Assembly (NCBI RefSeq): GCF_002858865.1
Contig: NZ_PJRR01000004.1
Location: 62,001 to 126,000, forward strand
Source of the DNA: Caulobacter vibrioides
GTDB lineage: Bacteria > Pseudomonadota > Alphaproteobacteria > Caulobacterales > Caulobacteraceae
DNA: 64,000 nucleotides
Direction of reading: 5' to 3'
The notes beneath the pieces were generated by a model. It was not told where the DNA came from. It did no database searches and saw only the letters and a program-made list of their open reading frames with translations. Each line of letters starts with the position of its first letter. Position 1 is the stretch's first letter. Made by a program: the position numbers and the translations under genes. Positions 42,975-50,661 of the stretch are shown piece after piece.

Positions 42975-44489
42975 CTAGTACACGTCCCGCCGATACCGCC
43001 CCTCGTCGGTCAGGCGCTCCAGCATCGGCGCGCCGAGGATTTCGACGAGCGCCGTGTGGGCCTCGCGCGACATGCCTTCCAGCGACCCGCAGACATAGAT
43101 CGCCGCGCCGTTGGCCACCCAGCGGCGCAGGATGTCGGCTGACTCGCGCAGGCGATGCTGGACGTAGATCCGCTCGGCCTGGTCGCGGGAGAAGGCCAGG
43201 TCCAGCCGGTCCAGCAGGCCCGAGGCCTGCCAGGCTTCCAGTTCGGCGCGGTGGAAATAGTCGTGGGCGGCGGTGCGCTCGCCAAAGACCAGCCAGTTCC
43301 AGCGGACGCCGGCGGCGGCGCGGGCCTTCAGATGCGCGCGCAGGCCCGCCAGGCCCGTGCCCGAACCGATCAGGATCAGCGGCCGCTTGGTCTCGGGCGC
43401 GTGGAAGCTGCGGTTGACGCGCACCCGGGCCTCGATCGCCGCGCCGATCTGCGCATGGCGGCACAGCCAGCCCGAGCCCAGGCCCGGCGCCCCGTCGGCG
43501 CGGGTCATCAGCCGGACGATCAGCTCGACGCCGCCGTCGTCGGGCAGCGAGGCGATCGAGTATTCGCGATGGGGCAGGGCGGTCAGGCGCTCGGCCAGGG
43601 CTTCGAGCGGCAGGCCGCGCAGGGCGTCGAGGGCGGCCGCGTCCTGCGGCAGGCGAAGACCCGCCAGGGTGTCGGCGGCTTCGGCGGGAAGGTCCAGCGC
43701 CGCGATCAGGGCGGCGACCTGCGCGGGGTCGTTGCGCGGGCCGATCTCGACAATGTCGCCGGCTTGCCAGACCGCGCCCTTGGGCGGCGTCAGGCGCAGA
43801 TGCCAGGCCTCGCCGCCGGGGCTGCCGGGGTTCAGCAGCGTCCGCTCGGCCAGGGTCCAGGCGTCATAGGTCGGCCGCGTCCAGTCGGGCGCGTCGGTGA
43901 CGCCGGTCAGGGTTGCGAGCTGTCCCTGCCAGTGGCGCAGCGCGGCCGGATCGGCGTCGTCGACCTCCACGCGGTCGAACAGCGGCCGGCCGCCCCGGCT
44001 CGACAGCCAGGCGTCCAGCGACCGCCCGAAGGCGCAGTAGTGGGCGTAGCTGGAATCCCCCAGGGCCAGCACGCCGTAGCGCAGGGCCGAAAGGTCCGTG
44101 TCGGTCTTCATCACGTCGCGGATGAAGGCGCGGGCCGGGTCGGGGGCGTCGCCCTCGCCGGTGGTGCTGACCACGAACAGGGCGCGGCCCGCAAGATCGG
44201 CGGCGGTGACGGCCGAGAGGTCCTTCAGGGTCACCGGCGCGCCGGCGTCCGCCAGGGCCTTGGCTGTGGCCGTGGCCAGTTCCTCGGCGAAGCCGGTCTG
44301 GCTGGCGTAGGCGACGAGCACCGGCTCGCCTGAGCCTTGGGAAAGGGCGTCGGCGGCCTTGCGCGCCTGACGGCCGCGCCAGGCCTCGCGCAGGGCGATG
44401 GCCAGGCAGAACAGGGCGTACAGCGCCACGACGACGCCTGCCCAGACCCAACGCCGGGCCTCAGGCGGGAGGAAGGCGAGGTCGGGCAT
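42975..44489 (-). CDS. membrane-anchored flavodoxin-ferredoxin reductase (sulfite reductase flavoprotein-like)
   Basis: This is a 504-residue diflavin reductase with one N-terminal membrane segment (about 14-34: WVWAGVVVALYALFCLAIAL). A flavodoxin domain (about 55-195; VAYASQTGFAEELA, VVSTTGEGDAPDPA, LGDSSYAHYCAFG) binds FMN. The FNR part (about 210-504) has HREYSIAS for FAD, GSGTGLAGLRAHL and YVCGSLEGM for NAD(P)H. It likely passes electrons from NADPH to membrane or periplasmic partners. Its ATG overlaps the apbE stop by one base, making it the last gene of the PepSY/DUF2271/DUF4198/ApbE operon. Confidence 0.92.
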   Translation of the reverse strand: MPDLAFLPPEARRWVWAGVVVALYALFCLAIALREAWRGRQARKAADALSQGSGEPVLVAYASQTGFAEELATATAKALADAGAPVTLKDLSAVTAADLAGRALFVVSTTGEGDAPDPARAFIRDVMKTDTDLSALRYGVLALGDSSYAHYCAFGRSLDAWLSSRGGRPLFDRVEVDDADPAALRHWQGQLATLTGVTDAPDWTRPTYDAWTLAERTLLNPGSPGGEAWHLRLTPPKGAVWQAGDIVEIGPRNDPAQVAALIAALDLPAEAADTLAGLRLPQDAAALDALRGLPLEALAERLTALPHREYSIASLPDDGGVELIVRLMTRADGAPGLGSGWLCRHAQIGAAIEARVRVNRSFHAPETKRPLILIGSGTGLAGLRAHLKARAAAGVRWNWLVFGERTAAHDYFHRAELEAWQASGLLDRLDLAFSRDQAERIYVQHRLRESADILRRWVANGAAIYVCGSLEGMSREAHTALVEILGAPMLERLTDEGRYRRDVY

Positions 44490-45490
44490 CAGTCCAGCAT
44501 CGCCTGCAGGGCGGGCGACAGGCGCTCTTCGAGGCCGGCGGGGCCTCGGCTGACGATCAGGGCGGCCAGGTCATGGGCGGCGGCGAAGGCCAGGGCGCGC
44601 TCGGGCGGCATGACGGTCAGGGCCGTGGCCCAGGCGTCGGCGCTGATGCAGTCCTTCGCCAGCACCGTGACGCTGACGGTGGCGTGGACGATCGGCGCGC
44701 CGGTGGCCGGGTCCAGCGTGTGGGCGTAGCGCCGTCCGCCATGGTCGAAGAACCGGCGATAGTCGCCCGAGGTGGCGACGGCCAGGTCATGCAGGGCCAC
44801 GAGGGTCTTCTGGGTGTCGTTGGCGGCGGGCTCGAAGGGCGGCGGGCGCTCCAGCTCGACCCACCAGGGCTGGCCGTCGGGCTTGGCGCCGATCCCGCGC
44901 AGCTCGCCGCCGACCTCGATGAGGTAGCTCCTGACCCCGGCGCGATCGAGCACGGCGGCGGCCTGGTCGACGCCAAAGCCCTTGGCGATGCCGTTCAGAT
45001 CAAGCTTCAGCCCGCCCGGCTGGAACAGCGCCTCGCCGTCCAGCACCAGGCGCTTCCAGCCGCAGGCCTCGCGGCGCGGGGCCAGCGTCTCGGCTTGCGG
45101 CGGCTGGCCGGCGAACGGACGCGGGCCAAAGCCCCAGAGGTCGGTCAGGGCGCCCAGGGTCGGATCGAACGCGCCGTCGGTCTGCGCGGCGACGTCGAGG
45201 GCTCGGCGCAGCACGGTCAGTGTGTCCGGCGGCAGCACAGTCCAGGATCCCGGCGCGGCGCGATTGTAGCGGGAGAGGTCCGACAGCGGCGCCCAGGGGC
45301 TCATCTGGGAAACGACCGCGTCCAGCGCGCGCTCGACGCTCGCCTTCAGGGCGGCCAGGTCGGTCGTGGCCGGCAGCACCGCCTTGACCGACCAGGTCGT
45401 GCCCATGGTCTCGCCGCCGAACGCGCGGACGCTCCCGCCCACGGGGCGGGCGGGCGGCGTGGCGATGGCGGGGACGAGGACGCGGGGCAT
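44489..45490 (-). CDS. apbE: FAD:protein FMN transferase (ApbE)
   Basis: This is a 333-residue enzyme that flavinylates periplasmic proteins by attaching FMN to Thr or Ser. Motifs are GETMGTTWSVKAVLP at the N-terminus, GLKLDLNGIAKGFGVDQAAAVLD, and RYAHTLDPATGAPI with the metal-binding Asp. The ATG at 45490 is chosen; an ATG nine codons earlier lies inside an intergenic repeat arm and neither has a good ribosome site. The stop overlaps the flavoprotein start. Within this operon it may modify PepSY or DUF proteins, a pattern known for FMN-carrying electron-transfer systems. Confidence 0.92.
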   Translation of the reverse strand: MPRVLVPAIATPPARPVGGSVRAFGGETMGTTWSVKAVLPATTDLAALKASVERALDAVVSQMSPWAPLSDLSRYNRAAPGSWTVLPPDTLTVLRRALDVAAQTDGAFDPTLGALTDLWGFGPRPFAGQPPQAETLAPRREACGWKRLVLDGEALFQPGGLKLDLNGIAKGFGVDQAAAVLDRAGVRSYLIEVGGELRGIGAKPDGQPWWVELERPPPFEPAANDTQKTLVALHDLAVATSGDYRRFFDHGGRRYAHTLDPATGAPIVHATVSVTVLAKDCISADAWATALTVMPPERALAFAAAHDLAALIVSRGPAGLEERLSPALQAMLD

Positions 45491-45510
45491 GCTTTGCAAC
45501 AACAAAAGCC

Positions 45511-45615
45511 GTGTCATCCCGGGCGACGAAGTCGACCCGGGACCCAGGGGCTAGCGACGGTGCGTCGGCCCCTGGGTCCCGGCTCGGCGCGCTGCGCGCT
45601 GGGCCGGGATGACAG
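45511..45615. repeat. CGTCATCCCG-type inverted repeat within the iron operon
   Basis: GTGTCATCCCGGGCGACG at the left and CGGGATGACAG at the right, with inner arms GGGACCCAGGGGC/GCCCCTGGGTCCC, form a cruciform-like element between DUF4198 and apbE. It ends in TTTTT on the plus strand. It might attenuate readthrough into apbE. Confidence 0.75.
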
Positions 45616-45618
45616 TTT

Positions 45619-46491
45619 TTAAGGCCGCTGGGCTTCGATGACGGCGGTGTAGCTGGCGCTCATGCCGTCGCCCGCGAGCGGGGTGGCCGGCGCCGGCGCA
45701 GCGCCCGGGGCGCCGCCCATGCCGGGACCGCCGCGGACGGTCTCGCCCGAGCGGACATTGGCGTTGACCCAGTACATGCCGGCTTCGGGCAGGGTGAACG
45801 TCACCGCGCCGTCAGGACCCGACTTGACCTTGATCTCGCCGGGGCTGGCGCGCCAACGCGAGCCGCCGGGGACGAAGGTGACCTCCAGGCCGGCGGCCGG
45901 CTTGCCGTCGATCACGAACTTGAGGGTGGCCGCCTCGGTGGCGATCACGTCGGTCGGATGGGTGACCGCGACCAACTCCAGGCCCTGGCCGGTCGGCTTC
46001 AGCGCCTCAAGGGTCGGCTTGTCGCGGGTGACGAAGGTCTCGTTGCGGCTGCTGGACTTGATGGTCTTCAGGTCGGCGGCGCCGGCCGGGACCTGCTTGG
46101 CGAAGTCCTCGGGCGAGCCGCGGAAGCGCTTGACCTCGCCGTTCTCGGTCCAGCTGGCCATGACGGTGTTGCTGGCCGTGTAGATCTTGTAGGTGCCCGG
46201 CTTGGTCAGCTGGACATCGAAGGTCGAGCGGTACTGGCCCGTGGCGGCGTTCTGGATCTTGTCCGCCGCGCCGTCGGGCGCGATCACCTTGACGCCGTCG
46301 GTGCGCATCGCCCGGTGGTCGGCGTAGAAGAGCTCGTTGGAGATGGCCGCATCCACCGTCACCCAGGCGCTGTCGCCCGACAGGGTGGTGAAGGCCGGCA
46401 CCATCCAGCCCCGGTGGGCGGAGGCCGACATCGGCAGGGCCAGCGCAACGCCAACAGCGGCGACGGCGAGCAGGCGCGTCTTGAAGGTCAT
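45619..46491 (-). CDS. DUF4198 domain periplasmic protein
   Basis: This is a 290-residue exported protein with signal peptide MTFKTRLLAVAAVGVALALPMSASA, followed at once by HRGWMVPAFTTLSGD, the typical DUF4198 start (His near the mature N-terminus, suspected metal ligand). The family is linked with cobalt/nickel or iron uptake. The C-terminus is Gly/Ala/Pro-rich. The ATG at 46491 begins the signal peptide; GTG at 46503 overlapping the DUF2271 stop (GTGA) is an alternative. It is part of the PepSY-to-flavoprotein operon. Confidence 0.88.
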   Translation of the reverse strand: MTFKTRLLAVAAVGVALALPMSASAHRGWMVPAFTTLSGDSAWVTVDAAISNELFYADHRAMRTDGVKVIAPDGAADKIQNAATGQYRSTFDVQLTKPGTYKIYTASNTVMASWTENGEVKRFRGSPEDFAKQVPAGAADLKTIKSSSRNETFVTRDKPTLEALKPTGQGLELVAVTHPTDVIATEAATLKFVIDGKPAAGLEVTFVPGGSRWRASPGEIKVKSGPDGAVTFTLPEAGMYWVNANVRSGETVRGGPGMGGAPGAAPAPATPLAGDGMSASYTAVIEAQRP

Positions 46492-46499
46492 GGCTTTTC

Positions 46500-47015
46500 T
46501 CACTTCACGGAAACGGTGACGGCGCCCAGCTCGGCCGAGCCCTTGGCGGAAGCGGGCTTACCGGGCTTGCCCCAGGCGAAGGGCACGCGGACGGCCTCGT
46601 GGCCGCCGACCTCGCGCGCGGCCTCGACCACCAGGTTGTACTGACCGGGCTTCAGGCTCTTCAGCGCGCCCTTGGCGCCGGAGAAGACCAGCTTGTGCGG
46701 GCCGGGCGCGCGGGTGGCGCCGCTGACGCCGTCGGCGGGGAAGCTCATCTCGCGGCCGGCCTTGCGCCACCACTGGCGCATGTCCTTCAGCCACTTGGCG
46801 CCGTTGTCCTCGCGGTTCTTGGCGTCGTACCAGACGGCCAGGGTGCCGGCGGCGGTGGAGTCGGCCGGGTTCTCGATCCAGATGGCCACATAGGGCTTGT
46901 GGTACTCGGCCACGTTCAGCTTGGGCACCTCGACCGTGACGTTGAGGTCGGCGGCCATGGCCGAAGAGCCGAAAGCCGCGCCGGCGAAGGTGAGCAGGGA
47001 AATCGAACGCTTCAC
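46500..47015 (-). CDS. DUF2271 domain periplasmic protein
   Basis: This is a 171-residue exported protein. The signal peptide is VKRSISLLTFAGAAFGSSAMA, followed by the DUF2271 domain (VTVEVPKLNVAEYHKPYVAIWIENP, LAVWYDAKNREDNGAKWLKDMRQWWRKAGR, YNLVVEAAREVGGHE). GTG at 47015 is the start, with GAGG eight bases upstream. DUF2271 proteins occur with PepSY and ApbE genes and are probable electron-transfer or flavin-carrying partners. It is spaced 10 bp from the PepSY gene. Confidence 0.88.
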   Translation of the reverse strand: MKRSISLLTFAGAAFGSSAMAADLNVTVEVPKLNVAEYHKPYVAIWIENPADSTAAGTLAVWYDAKNREDNGAKWLKDMRQWWRKAGREMSFPADGVSGATRAPGPHKLVFSGAKGALKSLKPGQYNLVVEAAREVGGHEAVRVPFAWGKPGKPASAKGSAELGAVTVSVK

Positions 47016-47025
47016 GGGGTCTGCC

Positions 47026-47655
47026 TCAGAGGTGGACGAACAGGATGACAAGTAGGACGGGCGCGACCAGGCCCAGCCCGACCAGGGGCCAGGTCAGCGG
47101 GCGTGCGCGGGCGTGGAACTGCAGCAGGATCAGGCCGGTGACCGTGAAGATCACGCAGGCGACGGCAAAGATGTCGATGAACCAGCTCCAGGCCTTGCCG
47201 GTGTTGCGGCCCTTGTGCAGGTCGTTGAGCAGGCTGATCGCGCCGCGCGTGGTCTTTTCATGTTCGACGGCGCCGGTCTCGCGGTCGATCGACACCCAGG
47301 CGTCGCCGCCCGGGCGGGCCAGGGCCACATAGACCTCGTCGGCCGACCATTCGCCCTCGCGCCCGGCCACATCGGCGCCGACGGCCTCGTCGAGGAAGGG
47401 TTCCAGCTGGACGGGCAGGGGGCGCTTGCCCTCCTCGGGACCCTTGGCCAGCACCGTCAGCAGGTCCGGCGGCAGGGTGGCCTTGCGGCTGACAACCTTG
47501 GGCTCGGCCTCGATCTGGCCGGCGTGGTTCAGGGTGATGCCCGTGATCGCGAACAGCAGCATGCCGACCAGCGACAGGGCCGCGCTGATCCAGTGCCACT
47601 GGTGCAACTGCTTCAGCCAGAACGAGCGGCGATGTTGGGCGGCGGCGGATTTCAC
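47026..47655 (-). CDS. PepSY-associated transmembrane protein
   Basis: This 209-residue inner-membrane protein has three helices: WHWISAALSLVGMLLFAITGITLNH (about 20-44), AWSWFIDIFAVACVIFTVTGLILLQ (about 155-178) and a C-terminal WPLVGLGLVAPVLLVILFVHL. A periplasmic PepSY region lies between. Conserved His residues in HQWHW and NDLHKG may bind heme, as in ferric-reductase relatives. GTG at 47655 is the apparent start; no strong ribosome site is seen. It is the first gene of an operon preceded by a Fur-box-like sequence. Confidence 0.85.
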   Translation of the reverse strand: MKSAAAQHRRSFWLKQLHQWHWISAALSLVGMLLFAITGITLNHAGQIEAEPKVVSRKATLPPDLLTVLAKGPEEGKRPLPVQLEPFLDEAVGADVAGREGEWSADEVYVALARPGGDAWVSIDRETGAVEHEKTTRGAISLLNDLHKGRNTGKAWSWFIDIFAVACVIFTVTGLILLQFHARARPLTWPLVGLGLVAPVLLVILFVHL

Positions 47656-47698
47656 AGGCGGACGCGACAGGGGCTGAGCGACGGGGTGCCTGTCCTTA

Positions 47699-47719
47699 CT
47701 TGAGAACGAATTGCAATTT
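47699..47719. promoter_or_regulatory. Fur-box-like operator of PepSY operon
   Basis: The sequence CTTGAGAACGAATTGCAATT closely resembles the classical Fur-box form TTGAGAATGATTTGCAATT. It lies about 45 bp before the GTG of the PepSY gene, where a repressor would block transcription under iron sufficiency. Confidence 0.6.
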
Positions 47720-47804
47720 CAAGAGCCAAGGTTGCGCCGTGGGCAAGATCGTCCTCATGGCGTCCAGCCTGGCTGTGTCCCAAGCAAGGCGAGCGTGTTG
47801 CGGC

Positions 47805-49202
47805 CTATTGTGTCGTCAACTGGGTTCCGCGCGCCAGGGCGCCGAGCAACACGTGGGCGGGAACCGGCTTGCGCAGAATCGGCGCGTCGTCGACCGCCGG
47901 CTCCTGATAGCCGGTCAGATAGACGAAGGGGACGCCCAGGCGGTGCAGGGCGTGGGCCACGGGCGTGATGGGGAGACCGCCCAGATTGACGTCCAGAAGC
48001 GCGCAGTCGACCGGGTGGGCGTCCAGCAGCGCTAACGCTTCCTCGATGGTGCCGGCCGGACCGACGACCGTGGCGCCGGCGGCGCTCAGCATGCGCGTCA
48101 GCTCCATGGCCACGACGGCCTCGTCCTCGACGATGAGCACGTGCTGGTCCTCGAGGCTGGTGTCGCCTTCGGCGCTCAGGCCTGGGCGATAGACTGGCGC
48201 GCCCTCGGCCGGACGAGGCTGCGCGCCGCTCAGCAGGTCGAGGCGGACTTTCAGCCCCTGCGGCCGCCAGATGTGTTCGATCCGCGCGCCCAGCTGCTTG
48301 ACCGCGCTTTGGATCAGGGTCGAGCCGAAGCCGCGCTGCGTTGGCGCCGCAACCGACGCCCCAGCGTCCTCGCGCCAGGTCAGATGCAGCACACCCGCGT
48401 CACCGAAGCCCCAGCTGACGTTCAGCCGGCCCAGCGGGCGCGACAGGGCGCCGTACTTGCTGGCGTTGGTGGCCAGTTCATGAACGACCAGGGCCAAGGA
48501 CTGGGCCGCTTGCGCGTCGATCAGGGCCGGGGGACCCAGGATCGCAATCTGCTCGCCCGCTTCGCCGCCGTACGGATCCAGTTCCAGCTCCAGAAGGTCA
48601 TGCAGGTCCACCCCGCTCCAGCGGGTCGTCGACAGCAGGCTGTGGGCGCGAGCCAGAGAGCCGATCCGGCCCGACAAGGCCTGCACATACTGGTCCTTGC
48701 TCTCGAAGGGCGTGAGCTGAGCCAGGGATTGCACGACGGTCAGGACGTTCTTGGCCCGATGGTCGACTTCGCGGATCAGCAGCCGCTCGGTTTCCTCGGC
48801 GCGCTTGCGGTCGGTGATGTCGGTGATCAGCGCGTAGTAACCGGGGATCTCGCCGTCCGGCGTGATGTCGGGGACATAGCGGGCTTCGATAAAGCGGACG
48901 CCGGCGCCCTGGTACTCGACCTCGCCCTCGAAGATCAGGGTCTCGCCCGCCAAAGCCCGCCGCACATGGCCCGCCAGGCGCGCGTAGGCGACGTCTCCGA
49001 CCACCTCACGCAGCGGGCGGCCTTCGATCTGCGCGCGATCCACGCCGAACCAGCGCTCATAGGCGCGATTGACGAAGCGATAGCGCTCGTCGCTATCGAC
49101 ATAGCTGATCAGGATCGGGACCGCGTCGGCCATGGCGCCGGACAGCAGGTCGCGGCGCGGAGGCGACGGATCGGGCGGCCGGGTCTGGTCGTCTCGAGAC
49201 AT
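47805..49202 (-). CDS. PAS-HWE histidine kinase with C-terminal receiver
   Basis: This is a 465-residue cytoplasmic protein. A PAS domain (about 20-130, YRFVNRAYERWFGVDRAQIEGRPLREVVG, ending YYALITDITDRKRAEE) is followed by an HWE kinase core: the phospho-His motif EVDHRAKNVLTVVQSLAQ, NASKYGALS and the diagnostic WRE in LTWREDAG. A receiver domain (about 345-460) has VLIVEDEAVVAMEL, the phospho-Asp in DCALLDVNLGG, LTGYQ and LRKP. The ATG at 49202 is chosen because the residues before it do not look like coding sequence. HWE kinases are common light or stress sensors in alphaproteobacteria. Confidence 0.9.
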   Translation of the reverse strand: MSRDDQTRPPDPSPPRRDLLSGAMADAVPILISYVDSDERYRFVNRAYERWFGVDRAQIEGRPLREVVGDVAYARLAGHVRRALAGETLIFEGEVEYQGAGVRFIEARYVPDITPDGEIPGYYALITDITDRKRAEETERLLIREVDHRAKNVLTVVQSLAQLTPFESKDQYVQALSGRIGSLARAHSLLSTTRWSGVDLHDLLELELDPYGGEAGEQIAILGPPALIDAQAAQSLALVVHELATNASKYGALSRPLGRLNVSWGFGDAGVLHLTWREDAGASVAAPTQRGFGSTLIQSAVKQLGARIEHIWRPQGLKVRLDLLSGAQPRPAEGAPVYRPGLSAEGDTSLEDQHVLIVEDEAVVAMELTRMLSAAGATVVGPAGTIEEALALLDAHPVDCALLDVNLGGLPITPVAHALHRLGVPFVYLTGYQEPAVDDAPILRKPVPAHVLLGALARGTQLTTQ

Positions 49203-49318
49203 GAAAATGGACGCCCGATCCCAGGGAGACGGACCCCCACCGTTACACGCGCGGGCGCCGGTCCAAATGGTTAGCGCATGAGGCAAACCGTCGCGGCGGC
49301 TTCTGCGCGCCTGGAAAA

Positions 49319-50029
49319 CTACGCCGTTTCCTCCCGACGGAATGTGATAACCAGCACATCGCGGACGGCCGGCGCCTGGACGTCGAGGGGACGTATCGGC
49401 GTGACGCCATGCAGCACCCGGTGGTCGTCCAGAAACACCGCGTCGCCGGGCGCGGTCAGGGTGAACGAGCCCAGGCTGGCCCCGTCGGGGGCGTAGATAT
49501 CGGTCACGCCGCTGTCGACGTTCTGACGGTCGACCAGCATGACGATCACCCAGTCGACGCCGTCCCGGTGCGCGCCCTCCGGCGTGGGCAGGCCCTGTTC
49601 GCCGGTCCGCGCCTCGATGCGGAACTGGTGCATCTCCACGTGCCAGGGCGTCTCGGAGGTCGGCGACAGCGGATCGAACAGCTCAAGCCCGGCGGCGATG
49701 ACGCCTCGCGTGACCGGATGATCGGCGATCGCGTCGGTGACCGGCTCGAACCAGCGCTGCACGCCGCCGTTCAGCGGGTTGTAGTCGCGGCTCTGCCAGT
49801 GCGGCTGGTGCGGCTTGCGGTCCAACAGGCCGGGCGCGACGGCGAAGGCCGCGAACCGCCGACGCCGATAGCGGCCGCCGTCGGCCATGAAGGTGTCGAG
49901 GCCCAGGTCGTTCCAGCCGGCGGCGAAGGCATCCCAACCGGCCGTCGCCTCGGGCCCCAGAAGGGCGCGGGTCTCCTCGGCCTCGAAGCGGATAAAGCCC
50001 TGGTCCGCCAGGTCCGCGCGCGGGCTCAA
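49319..50029 (-). CDS. 2OG-Fe(II) dioxygenase (PF10014, amino-acid hydroxylase type)
   Basis: This 236-residue protein has the double-stranded beta-helix metal triad: HRDGVDW supplies H and D, and DDHRVLHGVTPIRP the second His. The pattern GVDWVIVMLVDRQNVDSGVTDIYAPDG matches PF10014, a family that includes L-isoleucine hydroxylase. The start is TTG at 50029, overlapping the stop of the upstream globin gene as TTGA, with GGAG seven bases upstream. The two genes are thus translationally coupled. A free amino acid is the likely substrate, but it is unidentified. Confidence 0.85.
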   Translation of the reverse strand: MSPRADLADQGFIRFEAEETRALLGPEATAGWDAFAAGWNDLGLDTFMADGGRYRRRRFAAFAVAPGLLDRKPHQPHWQSRDYNPLNGGVQRWFEPVTDAIADHPVTRGVIAAGLELFDPLSPTSETPWHVEMHQFRIEARTGEQGLPTPEGAHRDGVDWVIVMLVDRQNVDSGVTDIYAPDGASLGSFTLTAPGDAVFLDDHRVLHGVTPIRPLDVQAPAVRDVLVITFRREETA

Positions 50030-50439
50030 GCCACCGCTCCGGGTCGGTGAAACAGCCCGAGTTTCAGCGTTGCGGCGATCCGCTCGGCCTTCTGACCGAT
50101 GATCGCCGCCCGGGGCGCGTCGAACAGCTCCGCGCAGGTCATGTGGAACAGGCCCAGCCACGGCGTGAACAGACCCTCGGTGAGGCCCTCCACGCCCTGG
50201 TGGGCGACCACCGGCTGGCCCTTGTAGCGGCCGGAGGTGTTCAGCACCGACGACCAGAAGTCCTTCAGCTTGGCCAGATGCTCAGGCCAGCCGTCGGGAC
50301 CGATCGCGGTCTCGAAGATCGGGCCCAGGCGGTGGTGCTGGCGGATGCGCGCATAGAAGGTCTCGACCAGCCGGTCGATTTCCTCGTCGGTGAACGGAGC
50401 AGCGTCGGCGCGAGCCTGTGAGCGCGGGGAGAGAGACAT
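50026..50439 (-). CDS. group III truncated hemoglobin-like protein lacking the expected proximal His
   Basis: The 137-residue protein matches group III truncated hemoglobins: TDEEIDRLVETFYARIRQHHRLGPIFE, WPEHLAKLKDFWSSVLNTSGRYKGQPVVAH. In this group the proximal (F8) His lies in the pattern HF-x2-W; here the aligned segment is EGLFTPWLGLF, with Leu90 (CTG, 50170-50172) instead of His. Heme binding by the canonical mode is therefore in doubt. It overlaps the 2OG-dioxygenase gene by four bases, so the two are coexpressed. A GTGTGATCACAC palindrome lies about 40 bp upstream. Confidence 0.85.
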   Translation of the reverse strand: MSLSPRSQARADAAPFTDEEIDRLVETFYARIRQHHRLGPIFETAIGPDGWPEHLAKLKDFWSSVLNTSGRYKGQPVVAHQGVEGLTEGLFTPWLGLFHMTCAELFDAPRAAIIGQKAERIAATLKLGLFHRPGAVA

Positions 50440-50479
50440 GGCCGCGATATGGACCCTCGTGTCCCGCGACAGAACCCCG

Positions 50480-50491
50480 GTGTGATCACAC
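50480..50491. promoter_or_regulatory. GTGTGATCACAC palindrome upstream of globin-dioxygenase pair
   Basis: This is a perfect 12-bp inverted repeat 40 bp before the globin start, in the promoter position. It resembles fused TGTGA half-sites of CRP/FNR or a GntR-type operator. No regulator gene is adjacent. Confidence 0.45.
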
Positions 50492-50523
50492 TTGGCTTCG
50501 GATTCTTACTTAAGGGGCCCGGA

Positions 50524-50652
50524 CGCCCCCTCCGTCACGGCGCTATGCGCCGCGCCACCTCCCCCGCAAGCGGGGCAGGAGGGAGATCGCATCCTCCTCA
50601 CCCGTAAAACGGGGGAGGTGGCGCGAGGCGAAGCCTCGTGACGGAGGGGGCG
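50524..50652. repeat. CGCCCCCTCCGTCAC palindromic element, copy 3
   Basis: It has full outer arms (CGCCCCCTCCGTCAC and GTGACGGAGGGGGCG), inner CCACCTCCCCCGCAAGCGGGG and CCCGTAAAACGGGGGAGGTGG. It lies between the globin promoter and the sialate O-acetylesterase-like stop codon. Confidence 0.9.
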
Positions 50653-50661
50653 CTGCGGACA

